Shown: positions 1 to 11,675 of the stretch, piece after piece
Layout: every line of letters begins with the position of its first letter
Numbering within the stretch: the first letter of the stretch is position 1
Source: Paracentrotus lividus
Lineage: Eukaryota; Echinodermata; Echinoidea; Camarodonta; Echinidae
Length of the DNA stretch: 64,000 nucleotides
Assembly: GCA_940671915.1 (NCBI GenBank)
Contig: CALNVZ010002340.1
Location: 1-64,000, forward strand
Direction of reading: 5' to 3'
Position numbers and translations under genes: made by a program
The notes under the pieces: generated by a model
Told to the model about the DNA's origin: nothing
Databases searched by the model: none
What the model saw: the letters and a program-made list of their open reading frames with translations, nothing else

Positions 1-568
1 AAAAGGTAAAATTTATACATTGTCATGATTGTATACATATCTGATTACACATTGAGAAACAGGGGTTCGAATTTTAACTCCTATACAAAAGCAGCAAATA
101 AGGGGGCTCATTTTTAAAACCCTATTTATGTTTTTGCAGCCCGCCGATTTATAAATGCACCCTAAAAAGTGCAAATTTCAACCTTCCAGGGAAAATCTTA
201 TTACCAAAGAGCTTAGATAATTATGCCCCCTGAAAGTCAGTGCAAAATCGAACCTTTGAATTATATCATATAAAAACCTTTTAACAACATTCAATACCTT
301 TACACTTGTCATGCTTGTAATGAAAAGGTTGAATAAAAGACGTTACAGGGATTCAAACCACGGTCCGGTTATCAGTTATGTACTTCCCCATTTCAAAAGT
401 TTGAAAAGGGAATGTTTTCAAAGCTTACATTTTTGGCCACTTCTACAAGAAAAAAAAAAGGACAGTTCCCTCTTCCAAGTTCACACAAGTTGTACTTTTA
501 GGGAAAAGGATGTTTCCCACAGGACACAACCAATCGATAAAATTGCAAAGGTACTGTTAAATGCTTAC
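1..568. other. Intron 1 of the left collagen-like gene; no exon seen
   Basis: This stretch lies downstream, in minus-strand terms, of the first-exon donor at 568. I looked for a counterpart of exon 2 of the paralogue at 43765-43841 and found none, so the intron is at least 568 bp against 407 bp in the paralogue. No repeat or RNA gene stands out. Confidence 0.5.
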
Positions 569-665
569 CTTCGATGTCCTTGTTTTCTTTTGATACCGAA
601 ACAGCTTGAATATATCCAGTAATAAATGGATATATTACCAGCAACAGAACGCAGAACCTGTTCAT
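569..665 (-). CDS. First coding exon of a short-chain-collagen-like protein (gene continues left of window)
   Basis: Read on the minus strand, ATG at 665-663 opens a 97-nt exon ending in the donor AG|GTAAGCAT. The product starts MNRFCVLLLVIYPFITGY and continues IQAVSVSKENKDIE, a signal peptide with a hydrophobic core and a likely cut near IQA. Exon 1 of the complete gene at 44249-44345 has the same length (97 nt), the same phase (1), the same donor GTAAGCAT and a clearly related peptide (MKRFYILLLVTYPFIAEY). This is therefore the first exon of a tandem paralogue in the same orientation. A secreted extracellular-matrix role is inferred from that paralogue; the rest of this gene is not in the window, so its integrity is unknown. 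Confidence 0.75.
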
Positions 666-678
666 CTTGCAATATGTT

Positions 679-722
679 CGTAGTCGATGAAAGTAAAATG
701 GTTGGAAAAGGCTTTTGCGAGA
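679..722 (-). promoter_or_regulatory. Conserved 5' leader/promoter blocks upstream of exon 1
   Basis: On the plus strand, TAGTCGATGAAAG and, about 15-20 bp further, AAAGGCTTT followed by GCGAGA recur in the same order and spacing upstream of the paralogue at 44366-44410. They lie 15-60 bp above the ATG, so they are either conserved 5' UTR or core promoter. No clear TATA box is seen. Confidence 0.45.
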
Positions 723-759
723 AAGTTTGTCTACTTAATATTGTATCAATTAGATTCAA

Positions 760-1062
760 GAGCCGATACCATAAATTATGTCAAAATGCAAGCAAAAATG
801 AAGATAAAGACGAATTATCTCGATCACGCGATATCATAAATCATGCACTAGTAGTCATTAATTTGGGATGTTCAAACATTGTACCAGAACAGAAAATAAA
901 TAATTCAGATATTAGGAAAGATTAGGTCAATGTCGTTCACGCGATATCATAAATCATGTTATAATTTAGATGTCCACCTAGATTAAAGACTTTAAAAACA
1001 ATAGAAAAATGGAGACAGAGTACTTCGATATCGATCACGCGACATCATAATTTATATCGCGC
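760..1062. repeat. Upstream tandem repeat array, left copy (core TCACGCGATATCATAAAT)
   Basis: Units begin near 821, 934 and 1032, with a decayed unit near 762. Each carries TCACGCGATATCATAAA or a near match and then loosely conserved sequence including ATTTGGATG-like and GATGTCCACC-like blocks; the period is about 100-113 bp. The array starts roughly 100-150 bp above the ATG at 665 and ends about 400 bp above it. The same array sits upstream of the paralogue at 44531-44960. It looks like an inherited cis-regulatory or structural repeat rather than dispersed DNA. Confidence 0.6.
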
Positions 1063-1137
1063 CTACGTAAACGTTTTAATCCTTCCTCATTCTTCATAGA
1101 TTTGTTTTTCATTTTCTCCTCCTCTTCCCTCCCCTAC

Positions 1138-1175
1138 CTTCTCTCTCTTTCTCTCTCTCTCACTCTCTCTCTCAA
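1138..1175. repeat. CT-rich microsatellite
   Basis: Imperfect (CT)n run between the array and unannotated AT-rich DNA. Confidence 0.85.
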
Positions 1176-2340
1176 TGAAATGAAATTGAATTGAGTAACA
1201 CTCCGTAAAATAATGAAGACATACAGCTTTTGTAACTTTGGTGTGATTTAATTTATCGATTTACACGTTTTTTTCTGAATAAATGCCTAATTTGAATAAT
1301 TCATATTTTATTAACCCGACAAAGTGTTTTATGGTGCAACAATTTTCCGCTTGTATTTTGTTATTGATGTCCTTTTCACACTTGAAATCGTACTTTTTAA
1401 AATCATTATCATTTCCCCATGGAGACGTGAATATAAGAGCTTAGCTTACGACTTTTCCAATTTACACACGTAAATGATAAATTATGTGATTTGAGCTTTG
1501 TAAACATGAAAATGACTCAGATCACATTGCATACAACTCGACTATAGTGATAACTTTCCTATCAATGGTAATTTGTGTAGAATACTAAATTTTGATTAGC
1601 TGTTGAGCAATGTTACCATGGTAGTTACAATTTATGATGGCAGAGCTACCATTAATGATAAGTTTTATGAATTGAAATGGGATCCTGAACTTAACTTAAT
1701 CCTCTAAATTGCGTCATATTTTTTTTTCTAATTGACAGTGAGCATTAACCTCGATATCACATTCACCCTATTGGTAATTTCACGAATTAATGAACACCCA
1801 CCCCCCTAGAAAAAAGTCCGTCTCCTTCCGTAATTATTTTATTTATCACTAATCCTATGCTATGGCTATGGATGTTGATAAATGACAAAGCGTAACGTAA
1901 CAAATCGTGACATAACTAACCATGATTTTTGTTGTCACTCTATAGAAAATATCGAGCTATTTAAGAAACAGTATTCATTAAATAAATTCCCAACTATTTT
2001 GCAATAGCATAGGAAGTCACACTTTGTTTTAGTTAAACCTAGTCCCCCTCCACTTAATCATATGCTCCTTTCGTAACGTAACGTAATTTTAAAACATGTT
2101 TCTCTTATTACCTACTGAAACATATATCAATACTTTGTATTGTAAGGGAGAGGAGTAGAGGAAAGAGAGTTACAGCTAATGGAGAAAGCTATAAACAAAA
2201 AAGTTGAGGAATAGCATGATCGCCAAGGTCTATAGATATGGCACCTGAATAAAATAGAATCGTTGGTAGATGTGGACTTTTTCTAGTTCTTATCCACTCT
2301 GCAAGGCTCTTTTGGCCGAGTATATTATATTTATATATAT
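1176..2340. other. AT-rich spacer, nothing recognised
   Basis: No exon, repeat family or RNA gene was recognised. Scattered copies of GTAACGTAAC occur near 1890 and 2075. A short TA run at 2325-2344 abuts the large element that follows. Confidence 0.4.
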
Positions 2341-2372
2341 ATATGGTCGATTCCAGCGAAAAGTGTACACGG
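2341..2372 (+). repeat. Left terminal inverted repeat of the 8-kb element
   Basis: Thirty-two bases that match the reverse complement of 10307-10338 without a mismatch. Confidence 0.85.
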
Positions 2373-2724
2373 TATTTTTGATCATGTTCAGGCCAATAAA
2401 AAAATTAAAAAAAAATGTAGGAACCTCAATTTTGCGTTTTATGTATCCGCACCGGTAAACTTATTCGTGCCGCATTTGTTCCAACTTCATTTGAAGCGAA
2501 CTTTTTTTTTTACGATTTAAAAACATGCAATTTTCGGCCACTTTTGGAAAAAAAAAACTTAATTTTTTTTTCGCGACCAAACTTTTTAAAGAAAATCATC
2601 AAATAATTTAGATTCAAGTTGTATTTTAGGATGGCACACATCTCAGGAGAAATTGTACCAAACTTGAATAATATAGGGCAATCCAAACAATCTCTGGAAT
2701 GTTTTTTCGAGTGGTGAATTTAAA

Positions 2725-3619
2725 TGTTACCTACGAATACAGCTTTTTGAAAAGCTTATAAACCATACTAGATATAACGAAGTACGGCTCCTAATTGCCG
2801 TACAGAAGCGCCTCACCATTCCCTATCGACTAGTCTAGTTCTGGACTCTTGACAAGCTTTAGTTAACCCCGCTAGATGGCGCGTTTTCCCACTCATCCTC
2901 TCTCCCCACACAATCATTTTCTTCACTCATTCACCTACGGGTTATTAACTAAAGCTTGTCAAGAGTCCAGAACTAGACTACCTATCGACATGCATTGTTC
3001 CCAGTGACATTGCTTTCTTTGTTAATCTGTCAGAAGAGGTCAAAGGTCCGAAATTTTCGAGTGGTCAAAAAATTAAGTTACCTACGAATACACCTATAAA
3101 CCACTGCCATTTCTATACCTTAAGAGATTAGTGACAAATATTGTAGGGAAAGTTGACAAACGATGTCTTGCTGACGTGTGTAAACTTTTATCATCCTTGA
3201 ACAATAGGTTTTTGAGATATTGCCTTATAAGTGCTGTATTCGTAGGTAACATTTGACATTCCGAATGTTACCTTTTAGTAATTTGTCTTGAGACTAAAGT
3301 TACAAACTTTTGTAGTTTCATTTGTCATATAAATAGGATATTGTGTGATAATTTTCTTGTTTAGAATCTTATGTTTTCATTATGTTTCGACATTTTCCTT
3401 ATTAATGTAAAATAATTTATATTTTTAATTTTATTGTTGAGAAGTAATTTTCCTCTGAAACAATGTTTTTATCAAGTTTAATATATTTCGTAGCGCTTAT
3501 CAAGTGGGGAAACTCTTTCAAATTTCTAGCTTTTTAGGAATAAATAAAAACATGGGATAGCATTTCCTGCAGTGGAGTCACGTGTATTCGTAGGTAACAA
3601 TGTGTATTCGGAGGTAACA
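2725..3619. repeat. 17-bp motif TGTTACCTACGAATACA, left-arm copies
   Basis: Copies at 2725-2741 and 3077-3092 (forward) and at 3235-3251, 3583-3599 and 3603-3619 (reverse; the last has one change). The context TTTTCGAGTGGT recurs before the first two. Order and orientation mirror the right-arm copies, as expected of subterminal protein-binding sites or old duplicated arms. Confidence 0.7.
2831..2980. mobile_element. 150-bp MITE with 36-bp inverted ends and 9-bp target duplication
   Basis: TAGTCTAGTTCTGGACTC at the left end is repeated in inverse at the right end, with about 36 bp perfectly paired. The 9-bp direct repeat CCTATCGAC flanks it at 2822-2830 and 2981-2989. A 9-bp duplication suggests a Mutator-like (MULE) or similar superfamily. 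The perfect ends suggest recent movement into the older 8-kb element. Confidence 0.85.
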
Positions 3620-5029
3620 ATGTAACGTAAACTGTCATTTTCGGCTTTACAATTAACCTCACATTGCTTTTTCTTCATTGGAAAGGGAGGAATAGTCCCA
3701 ATAGATATTGGGGACATCGTTTGGACCCAATAATATAAGTTATTTTATTGTATTGGTGATTATCAGATTTGAAGTAAATTGCCCCAAATTATAGCTTATT
3801 GCATTATTCGGGATTAACAAATTTTTTTTTTCCTATTTCATTCAAGGCACGTTTGCCGATTGACACAGTCTGTACATAACAGATGTGAATTAACCTTCTC
3901 TTATTTTATTTCAAAATACAAAATGAATAATATTTACTGAGATGGATTTTCATTACTTATAAAAAAAATAAAAACAAAACTAAACGTTGATTTTTTTACG
4001 ACTTATCCTTTTTTTTAGATTTCATTTATCAGGTGTTTATGTTTCTTATTAATGAATTGCAATCTGGAGTTCAATACAAAGCAAACTTGCCTCATTCTTT
4101 AATTATCTTTAATTTCCAACTTGGGATTTCATGCGTATTTACTCAGACTCATAATTTCATAAGTTATCGAAACCATGTTGATTAAAGTAAAGTTGACTTC
4201 ATTTTCATTTTCATGAAAAATGAAAATGAAAATGATGTAAAAGTGACAGATGCAGAGGTATATCGCTCGCTTTAATCATACAGTGCAGCAGAAATTCAAT
4301 TTGGTTGGGATATTCAGCCTGGATGTGTGTCATTTACGTATTATATTCTCTCAAAATACTTCGATTTTGGTTTGAGCAAGAGGTCTTTAATTCTTTCCAA
4401 TATTCATATCATATCAAGAAACAGTCAGTTATATTTTTAACATATGAATATTTTAACTCATAAACAGTTCAAGTCACTCACTGTTACCCACAAATAGTAT
4501 CATTGGAATAAGATAACAGAATGGGATAATCATATGTGCATGTAAGTGCCTGGATATATTCGACGATACAATACAACATTTTTTTTTTTAAAGGAAGGGT
4601 ATAATGAATATTTAGATTTAAAAATGAAATATAGCTATTTTTTTGTTCGTTTATGGTTTCATGCTTAAATAAATATGATTTCAGAATAAACGTGATGAAA
4701 GAATGCCTATACCAGTTGGTGAATCATTAAAAAAAGTGCTCTACATCTATAATGTAATGTTCGTTGAAAGACATTTGATTAACATTTTTTTTCGAATTAT
4801 GTTACAGTATTTATGTTAGACAGAAGATATCGTATTCATTTTTTATTGTTGGCTAGGGGCTGATGCCATTAATAAATATTCGCAATATATTATTCTCATG
4901 TGTGAATCTTTTAGTTTAGACGTTTATCATTTTAATCGGTTTTTATGCTTGTTATCAAGCACAATGTTGAGAAAAATACCTTACACTTACTAGTACCAAT
5001 AATATTGATTAAAAGATATAAACATATAA
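3620..5029. other. Left-arm DNA of the 8-kb element, no genes seen
   Basis: AT-rich and without recognisable coding. It has no clear counterpart in the shorter right arm and may be an insertion. A 35-bp perfect palindromic block (4200-4234, arms CATTTTCATTTTCAT) is the only structure noted. Confidence 0.4.
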
Positions 5030-5690
5030 GGGGAGATCCAAACCTGAAAAAGATGCCTAGTTAACGATTTTGATGTTGTTTCTGTACAAACTAAGCACAC
5101 CTTGTCTATTCTAAAGAAAATATTATAGGGCACAATATTTCAGAGGTGTGCTCTTCAAAATTTGTTGCGATCACCTCTAAATTCAAGGGGGCGTCCAAAA
5201 TTGTTGCCCTTTTTATGACAAATAGTGTTTTAGAGATAGCAGTTTAAGGAAACATCAAATCGCTCTAAAATGCGGATCATATAAAAGAGAAGTAAATTGC
5301 CTACAGGCTGAAACCTACTTTGATGGAATTTAAATACGTAACAATGAATAATTAGCCCAAACAATTTCATATTTCATATTTTTTTCACAAAAATTGAATG
5401 TAATCTAAATTTATACTTCGCACATATCAAAACTGCGAACGAAATTTTTAATTGTAACTATTTAGAAAATTTTTGAAATATATGCACGAAATCTTGTGAG
5501 AACTGCAGGTTCGTATATTATTTTAACAAAAAGTTATATCATCCTAAAGTCGTGATCTTGATTTCGCCGAAAATAACATTCTGGTCAATATCTCTGAAAG
5601 CTCCGTACACGAACGTGTATTACTCTATTGGAATGGGTATGGTGTCTTATATTAACAAACCATCTTTCAGTCTAAACCCTAACTCCATTG
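5030..5690 (+). repeat. Internal inverted repeat, left arm
   Basis: Runs from GGGGAGATCC to about GGTATGGTGTCTTAT and matches the reverse complement of 8925-9556 with scattered substitutions and small gaps; I judge identity near 80 percent by eye. Shared landmarks include ATTTCGCCGAAAA and AAACTAAGCACACCTTGT. Confidence 0.75.
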
Positions 5691-5784
5691 TATCAAACGA
5701 AATGAAAATGAATCAGGTATCCTGTCTAGGCTCTATGTAGAAAATACGGATTATAAGCATCGACTTTAAATCGCTAGTATCAAC

Positions 5785-6841
5785 TTAACTCTTTATGCGC
5801 CACTTCAAAAACCGGCCTGTGCCACATTATTTCAGGGACACGCATTTAAGGCCAATCTTTATAGAGTCTGCTGAATCAACTTGCTATAACTTTTTACTGC
5901 TTGAACCTAACAAAAAATATTGTGTAGCAAAGTTGTAGAGTATAAAATTTTCGTTTTGATAATGCCACACTCATGGCATTATTTATTAGCATTTGTATAA
6001 TAATTATAAATATATATTGTATGATTTGTAATATTTGTGATAACTTTTCATTCCTCCAAAATGTCTTATTTACCAATGAAGACATACTTTCAAACCAATT
6101 GCAGTAGCAAGGTGAACTTCTAAGCTTTCATTTGGTATATCGTACTCTCATACTAACAATAAAATACTAGGATTATATTTATTGAAAGAAAAAGTTCAAA
6201 GGAAAGGAAAGATCAAAGTGTCCCTCTCAGCCACTCTTGACACCGGGGTAATCCTTCCCATTGAATTCCCCCAGCCCTGTAGGCCACTATTGACAATGAG
6301 GTAATCTTCCCCATAGAAATTTTCCTCCCTGGTCATCTACCCTTGACAATGGGGTGATCTCCCCATTGAAACTACCCTGGTCCTGGTCATTGTCGATATC
6401 CTGCTTAGCGGGAAGTGAGTGGGAACATCAGAGGGATACATCTTTTTCTTTTTCATCTCCTTCTTCTTTTGTTGCCATAAATCAGCCTTTGAAATTTTAT
6501 TGATTTTTTTTCTTTCCACAGTGTATGTATACAAGTTCAGTTAACTGTAATATCAGATGTACAAGTATATGAGGAGTTATGACAAGAGCAAACAAAATCT
6601 AAAAATCCATCGAAAAACGCTAAATACGCTGTTATTTCAAATGTAACATTATGACGAAAAGCAGTTTATCTGAAAGCGTTAGTTGTATACCATGCAAACA
6701 ATACAGATCGCGAATAATTGCTGCCCACTACGAGCGGTAATATGAATGTCTAATTGACTCGTGTACTATAATTGTGTAAAATTGCACTCACGGCACCCCT
6801 ACGTACGTGCAATTCTGCGCTCATAGCACATAAAGAGTTAA
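5785..6841. mobile_element. piggyBac-type non-autonomous element in TTAA
   Basis: Both ends read inward as TTAACTCTTTATG(C/T)GC, so the element is bounded by TTAA at 5785-5788 and 6838-6841. TTAA-bounded ends with short inverted repeats starting TTAAC are the hallmark of piggyBac. The 1,057-bp body has no transposase frame, so it is a deletion derivative. It sits just inside the left internal arm of the 8-kb element. Confidence 0.7.
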
Positions 6842-7119
6842 TAGTAATATTACTAATCAAATCAAAGGGGAAAATCTTTAAACTGTTAAGATGAGTCTGC
6901 ACTCTCGATTCCTCTGAGGTGCGCAATTATTTCCTTTATTCTGTGAGCCCTACGTATTTGTTTCTTTTTTAACGATGCATTTTAATATTGTATAACTTAT
7001 GTAGGAATTTCTTCCTTTTTTTAATAATGCAAGAGTTCTTGGGAAAATATGGACTCAGTCCCTAAACTGCTGTTGCCTGGCTAGTTTTTTATGGGGGGGG
7101 TCGAAAATTGAAAAGTGGA

Positions 7120-8170
7120 CCTTTTCAGAAGGAGTAAACTTTTCGAGCGCGAGCCGATATTGCCTTATAACAGTATATTTTACTTTATAATTTTCTTTTT
7201 AATTCTTTTTACGAGGATGAGATCACCTCCCTTTTAGCAAATAAGTTGTACACCAACGTGAACGGTAAATTATTACATTTTCATTACTTCATTGTGGAGT
7301 CAGGATAAAGTCCATGGGCCTTTTTATGATCTACGAGCGCGAAGATCGAGCCCGAAAAATTTGACTCATAATGACCTGAAGGTGTTTTTTTTTGACACAT
7401 TTTGCCTCTCATACTTACGGACTCGTAAATAAGGACTTTTATATAACTACGGCGTGCGCCCGGCACCTTCCGCACCCCCCCCCCCCCCGGATCCGCGCTG
7501 TTTTTGATAAAATTGAAAAGTGAGTTTTTGCCAGAAATTTTTGGTGTGAATGACTTGAAGGTAGTTTTCTGACATTTTCCTCTTACAGACCCGTAACTAT
7601 GATTTGTATAAGGTTTAGACATTCGAAAATAAACATTTCGCAAGGATTGAACTTGCGAGCGGCGGAAGCGCGAGCCTGAAATTTGGCTGTTTAATGGACT
7701 GAATATGGTATGTTATATATGGAACAGTTGTCTCTTACATCTTTCTGTTTTCTTTTAATTGTTTCAAAAGTTGATGATCACCTCCCTTTGTGAAAAAAGT
7801 GAGCCTTGCCAGTGCAAGAGCCTTTTGCCTTGTATTTCAAGCATATCGGGCCTCATATCTATGTTTAATAGTCCTTCACAGACGGATGACCAAATTCCAA
7901 AAGATACGAACGCGAAACGCGAGTGAAAAAAAATTACACAAAATCACATGAATGCTGTGCATTTGGAGCACATTTCTTTTTGACCTATAATTCGGCCTTT
8001 CGAACGGTAGTGAACATGGCGAGCGCGAAGCGCGAGCCGAACATTTTGGTTATGATGACATTGAGGCTGCACATTAGCTTTTTCTTCTTTTTTTTTTTTT
8101 AGATTCCTACAAAATAATATGACCATCACCTACCTTGAAAAACTGAAATGCGAGCATGAAGTCGAGAGTA
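7120..8170 (+). repeat. Diverged array with GCGAGCGCGAAGCGCGAG motif
   Basis: A GC-rich self-complementary motif (variants of GAGCGCGAAGCGCGAGCC) recurs near 7145, 7336, 7656, 7905, 8017 and, degenerate, 8150. It is usually followed by an AAATTTG- or ACATTTTGG-like stretch and a line resembling ATGACCTGAAGGTG. Spacing is irregular (about 110-320 bp). Each motif contains CGCG-centred inverted symmetry. No coding is apparent. C and G homopolymers lie within or beside it. Confidence 0.6.
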
Positions 8171-8924
8171 AAATCTCTTATTAAATGGCTCGTATTTCAA
8201 TTCTTTATTGTAATATTTCCTGTAAACGAGGGATGACGGATGGGGGAGGGGGGATGCTGCAGCCCCTCAAATTTTTCCAGTAGATATTAAAAAAAGAAGC
8301 TTGTATATTTTTCCTCGTGTTCAGCCCATCAACTTTTTACTCACCCCACCCCCTCAAGCCCTTTAAAAAACACGCCGCGGTCTCTGAAAATAATGATTTA
8401 TGCGAGAGCCAGCGAAAATATTGCATAGACCTATCTAAAAAAAGGGCAGTTTTGTGCAATATTTTTTTAAAAATTAATAATCTAGCTCATGAACATTTTG
8501 AAAATTAGGTAAGTAGGTCTACTTAAGAATCCGTTTCACACCCTGTTTTTCTCTTTCTTTTCTCTTCTCCTCTGTTTTTTATTATTTGTCAAGCGACCCT
8601 ACTCGCCAGCCGGGGGGGGGGTGGGTGGGGATTCCTTCCCTTCGATCCCCCGAACCCCCCCCCCCTCCCCCTAGTTACAGCCTGGAAAAGGGAATGGATT
8701 GTCTTCTCAAATTTGCACTCACTTTTATTTGTTTACTACATTTGCATGTATCACATAATATAACATCATGAAAGTCACAATATAACCTTTAAACAACTTT
8801 TGGGATGTATTTTGGAAAATGCTAAGTACCCGTATGTTTATATACATAAAACAATCAAAATAATATTTCTTTAATTGTAGATCATTTAATGTTATCAAAT
8901 TTTACTGCAGAAACCGGTTGATTT
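8171..8924. other. Core of the 8-kb element, nothing recognised
   Basis: Mixed sequence with G and C homopolymers at 8610-8670. No gene seen. Confidence 0.35.
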
Positions 8925-9556
8925 GGGTTTTAAAATGTCCAAAGACATTTTATTTATAGAAGACACCATACCTTTTCCCATATATACGTCCGTGTACGGA
9001 GCTTTTAGAGATATTGACAGATTGTCGTTTTCGGCGAAATCAAGATCACGACTTTAAGATGATATAAATTTTTGTTAAAATAATAAGCGAACCTGCATTT
9101 CTCACAAATGTCGTGCACATATTGGAACAATTTTCTAAATAGTTACACTTGAATTTTCTTTACGCAGTTTTGACAAATGCGAAGTATAAATTTTGATTAC
9201 ATTCCATTTTTGAAAATATTTCATAAAAATGACTCTTTGGGCTGAATATCATTTTTACCCCTCTAAATTCCATCAAATGGTTTCAGCTTGTAGGCAATTT
9301 ATTTCTTTTTTATATGATCTGAAATTCGGGGCGATGTGATAGTTCCTCCAAATGATATCCCCAAAATATTATTTGTCATATAAAGGGCAACAATTTTGGA
9401 CGCCCCCTCAAATTAAGAGGTGATCGCAACAAATTTAAAAGAGCACACTTCTGAATATGCGTCCAAGGATATTTTCTTTCGAAAAAACAAGGTGTGCTTA
9501 GTTTGTACAGTAAACAACATTTGAACCTTCAATTTACGGGTTGGATCTCCCTTAAT
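8925..9556 (-). repeat. Internal inverted repeat, right arm
   Basis: Reverse-complement partner of 5030-5690. Confidence 0.75.
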
Positions 9557-9753
9557 ACGATAAACAGGACAAATGTTGACGTTTTTGGTTAAAAGTTAGG
9601 TGTTCCCCAATACTTGGCAGTATGTTCCCATATATTGGCTGAGAAAGATATTTTTTCACAAGAAACAGTTAGTTTGATACCCCTACATGATTATTATATC
9701 AATTGGATTCAAACAAATACTTTTAAAATATACATGTAAGCCAGTTATACCTA

Positions 9754-10152
9754 TGTTACCTACGAATACATTAGCTGTTACCTACGAATACATATGTTTC
9801 TGCCTCGTCTATAAACAAAAGTAATGGGCGGATTCCAATTTTTTAAAGGTTAAAGAGGAGTCATTCTCTTTTCTTTCAGTAAGATATGACATATCTTCAT
9901 TAGCGTCGCTGAAGATTAAACAATGCAAACTGACACAACCCCATGTTTTTCAAACAGATTGTCTTTAAAACTATAACTTTAATAAGATAAGGCAAATACA
10001 AGGAAATTAGGACCACAAGCCCTGCTCTTACCGATTTTAACTATGTTAGAATCTTATTGATGGAATGGAATGACATATTTGGAAGGAAAATGTATATAAG
10101 GAGGCAAAATTCTGACTGTATCAAATTAGGGTACGTGTATTCGTAGGTAACA
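9754..10152. repeat. 17-bp motif TGTTACCTACGAATACA, right-arm copies
   Basis: Forward copies at 9754-9770 and 9776-9792 and a reverse copy at 10136-10152. Read from the right end inward, this order mirrors the left arm. Confidence 0.7.
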
Positions 10153-10306
10153 TGCAAAAAATATGTTTTACCTTACCCTCTGCCACAAAGTAATTTGGGA
10201 GATTAAGCGTGGCAATTTATCACACGGATAGGTTGATATGTTGACTTTTAGTGGGTCAAAGGACTAAATCATCAAAGAGGTTCTAAATTTTGACTCAATT
10301 TTTTCG

Positions 10307-10334
10307 CCGTGTACACTTTTCGCTGGAATCGACC

Positions 10335-10338
<4 letters not shown>
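10307..10338 (-). repeat. Right terminal inverted repeat of the 8-kb element
   Basis: Perfect partner of 2341-2372, followed by a (TA)n run to about 10371. Confidence 0.85.
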
Positions 10339-10375
<37 letters not shown>

Positions 10376-11381
10376 CTCACTCCAGACAAATAAATAACAC
10401 AGAGACTATGCGGTTTTCCGTGATTTAATAAATATCCGAAAAGCATGTCCGAAAATCAAAATAAAAGTCAAAAACCAAAAGTGTGCTTTATAAAAAGCAA
10501 GCCGATTTATCTCGGCCACCGAAAATTAAGACATGTAAAATTAAACGTATGTACGAACGTCAAATTAGAGAACATATTAATGCATGCAACAAACATGTGA
10601 AGAACCCCTGAGAAAATGAATTTGGTACCATATTCCTCAATTTCAACAAAGATCAATCACATTCATGTCAAGGACACCAGCTTGACATGTTGGCCAATAT
10701 GTGAGATAAAAGTCCATCCGCTATAAGTACTGAACATAAATATAAATCTAGCAAAGTATACCGTCTGCTAGTTAAACTTATAAAGCGGCAAAAAATTTTG
10801 TTCAGCGCCCCACTAACAGCGAACCGAACATAAGATGGTGAACCAACGGGTTATAATTAGATGCAAGCATCCCATCCCTCCTTTGCTAGTGGCCCCAGAG
10901 GAATAGCTACGAGCGAGACCCGTCGCTAAAATGTTCACCTGAGGAAAGGCAAAAGAAACATAAAAAGATAAAAAGGTAAAACAATTAAAAAACACATTAT
11001 CTCAGGAGGCCTATAAGTAAACCAATTCTACATTCGAAAAAAGATTCATATAACGTGATGTGGAACAGAATGAAATTCCGCCACACGGTCCGACTCAGGG
11101 AGCACGGACCGCCGCCACAACACGGATATGAAACATTGAAAAGAAAAAAGCGAATTAATATGACCCTAAAAGAGAACTACAAGCCCGAAGCCAATGCACC
11201 CTTCCCCTAGAAGTTAATCAATCAAAGCTTTGGCCGAAGTGGTGGGGGGGGGGGGGGGGGGGGGGAGCAAAAAGATGAAAAGTAAGCCTGGAAAGTCTAA
11301 CGGGTGTGTTAATGTTATGGTTATGGGTACATTTCCATGATGGCTGGGGAAGATATGACCGCCCGCGTAGATGACCAATCA

Positions 11382-11542
11382 AATTGGAAACAAAACGTGA
11401 ACAAAATTGAGTTCAAAAGAAGAAGATGCTTTTCGGATAGAAATCACGAACGAAGTGATGAAAAAGCAAGAGCATGCGCTAAGGGCGGACCAAATGCCAC
11501 GTAACCCACGCCAATAAATTAAACTGGATGACAGCCCAAATG
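11382..11542. repeat. 161-bp direct repeat, copy 1
   Basis: Nearly identical (about two differences) to 12070-12230. It begins AATTGGAAACAAAACGTG and ends CAGCCCAAATG. The two copies bracket about 530 bp that hold the minus-strand start at 11675. Confidence 0.85.
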
Positions 11543-11675
11543 GGTTGACGACTTCGTCCAGCGGCTCGGCATCGGGTGTTCGTGCTTGGGATACCACAGC
11601 TGATGGAGAGCGACGGGTCCTCCTCGTTGACTTAGTAGCCGTTTTGGTGCTTCCCTTACTTCCCGTCTTGGGCAT
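11543..11675 (-). CDS. Possible N-terminus of an element protein in E1
   Basis: ATG at 11675-11673 opens a lysine-, arginine- and threonine-rich start (MPKTGSKGSTKTATKSTRR) of about 45 residues before the frame enters the direct repeat. It is not recognised. A similarly placed start (MPEENTRKTSSSCLWQ) lies on the minus strand of E3 near 21013. Basic N-termini of this kind are common in element-encoded nucleic-acid-binding proteins. Confidence 0.3.

Larger units (their letters stand above)
2341..10338. mobile_element. Large (8 kb) inverted-repeat element, unclassified DNA transposon or foldback
   Basis: The ends are perfect 32-bp inverted repeats (2341-2372 and 10307-10338; outer sequence ATATGGTCGATTCCAGCG), each flanked outside by TA repeats. 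Inside are eight copies of a 17-bp motif TGTTACCTACGAATACA arranged symmetrically about the centre, and a second pair of inverted arms of about 650 bp (5030-5690 against 8925-9556). The core holds a GCGAGCGCGAAGCGCGAG repeat array and a nested piggyBac-type MITE; another MITE sits in the left arm. No transposase was recognised, so it looks non-autonomous. The left arm is longer than the right, partly because of insertions. Sea urchin foldback elements of the TU type have long inverted arms, but assignment to that family is only a guess. Confidence 0.65.

Noticed and set aside
311-925. Plus-strand frames overlapping the first-exon region
   Set aside because: They run antisense to the signal-peptide exon and the repeat array, with no splice signals or protein-like pattern.
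6337-8129. Minus-strand frames in the core of the 8-kb element
   Set aside because: Lys-rich or low-complexity frames overlapping a piggyBac MITE and a repeat array; chance frames.
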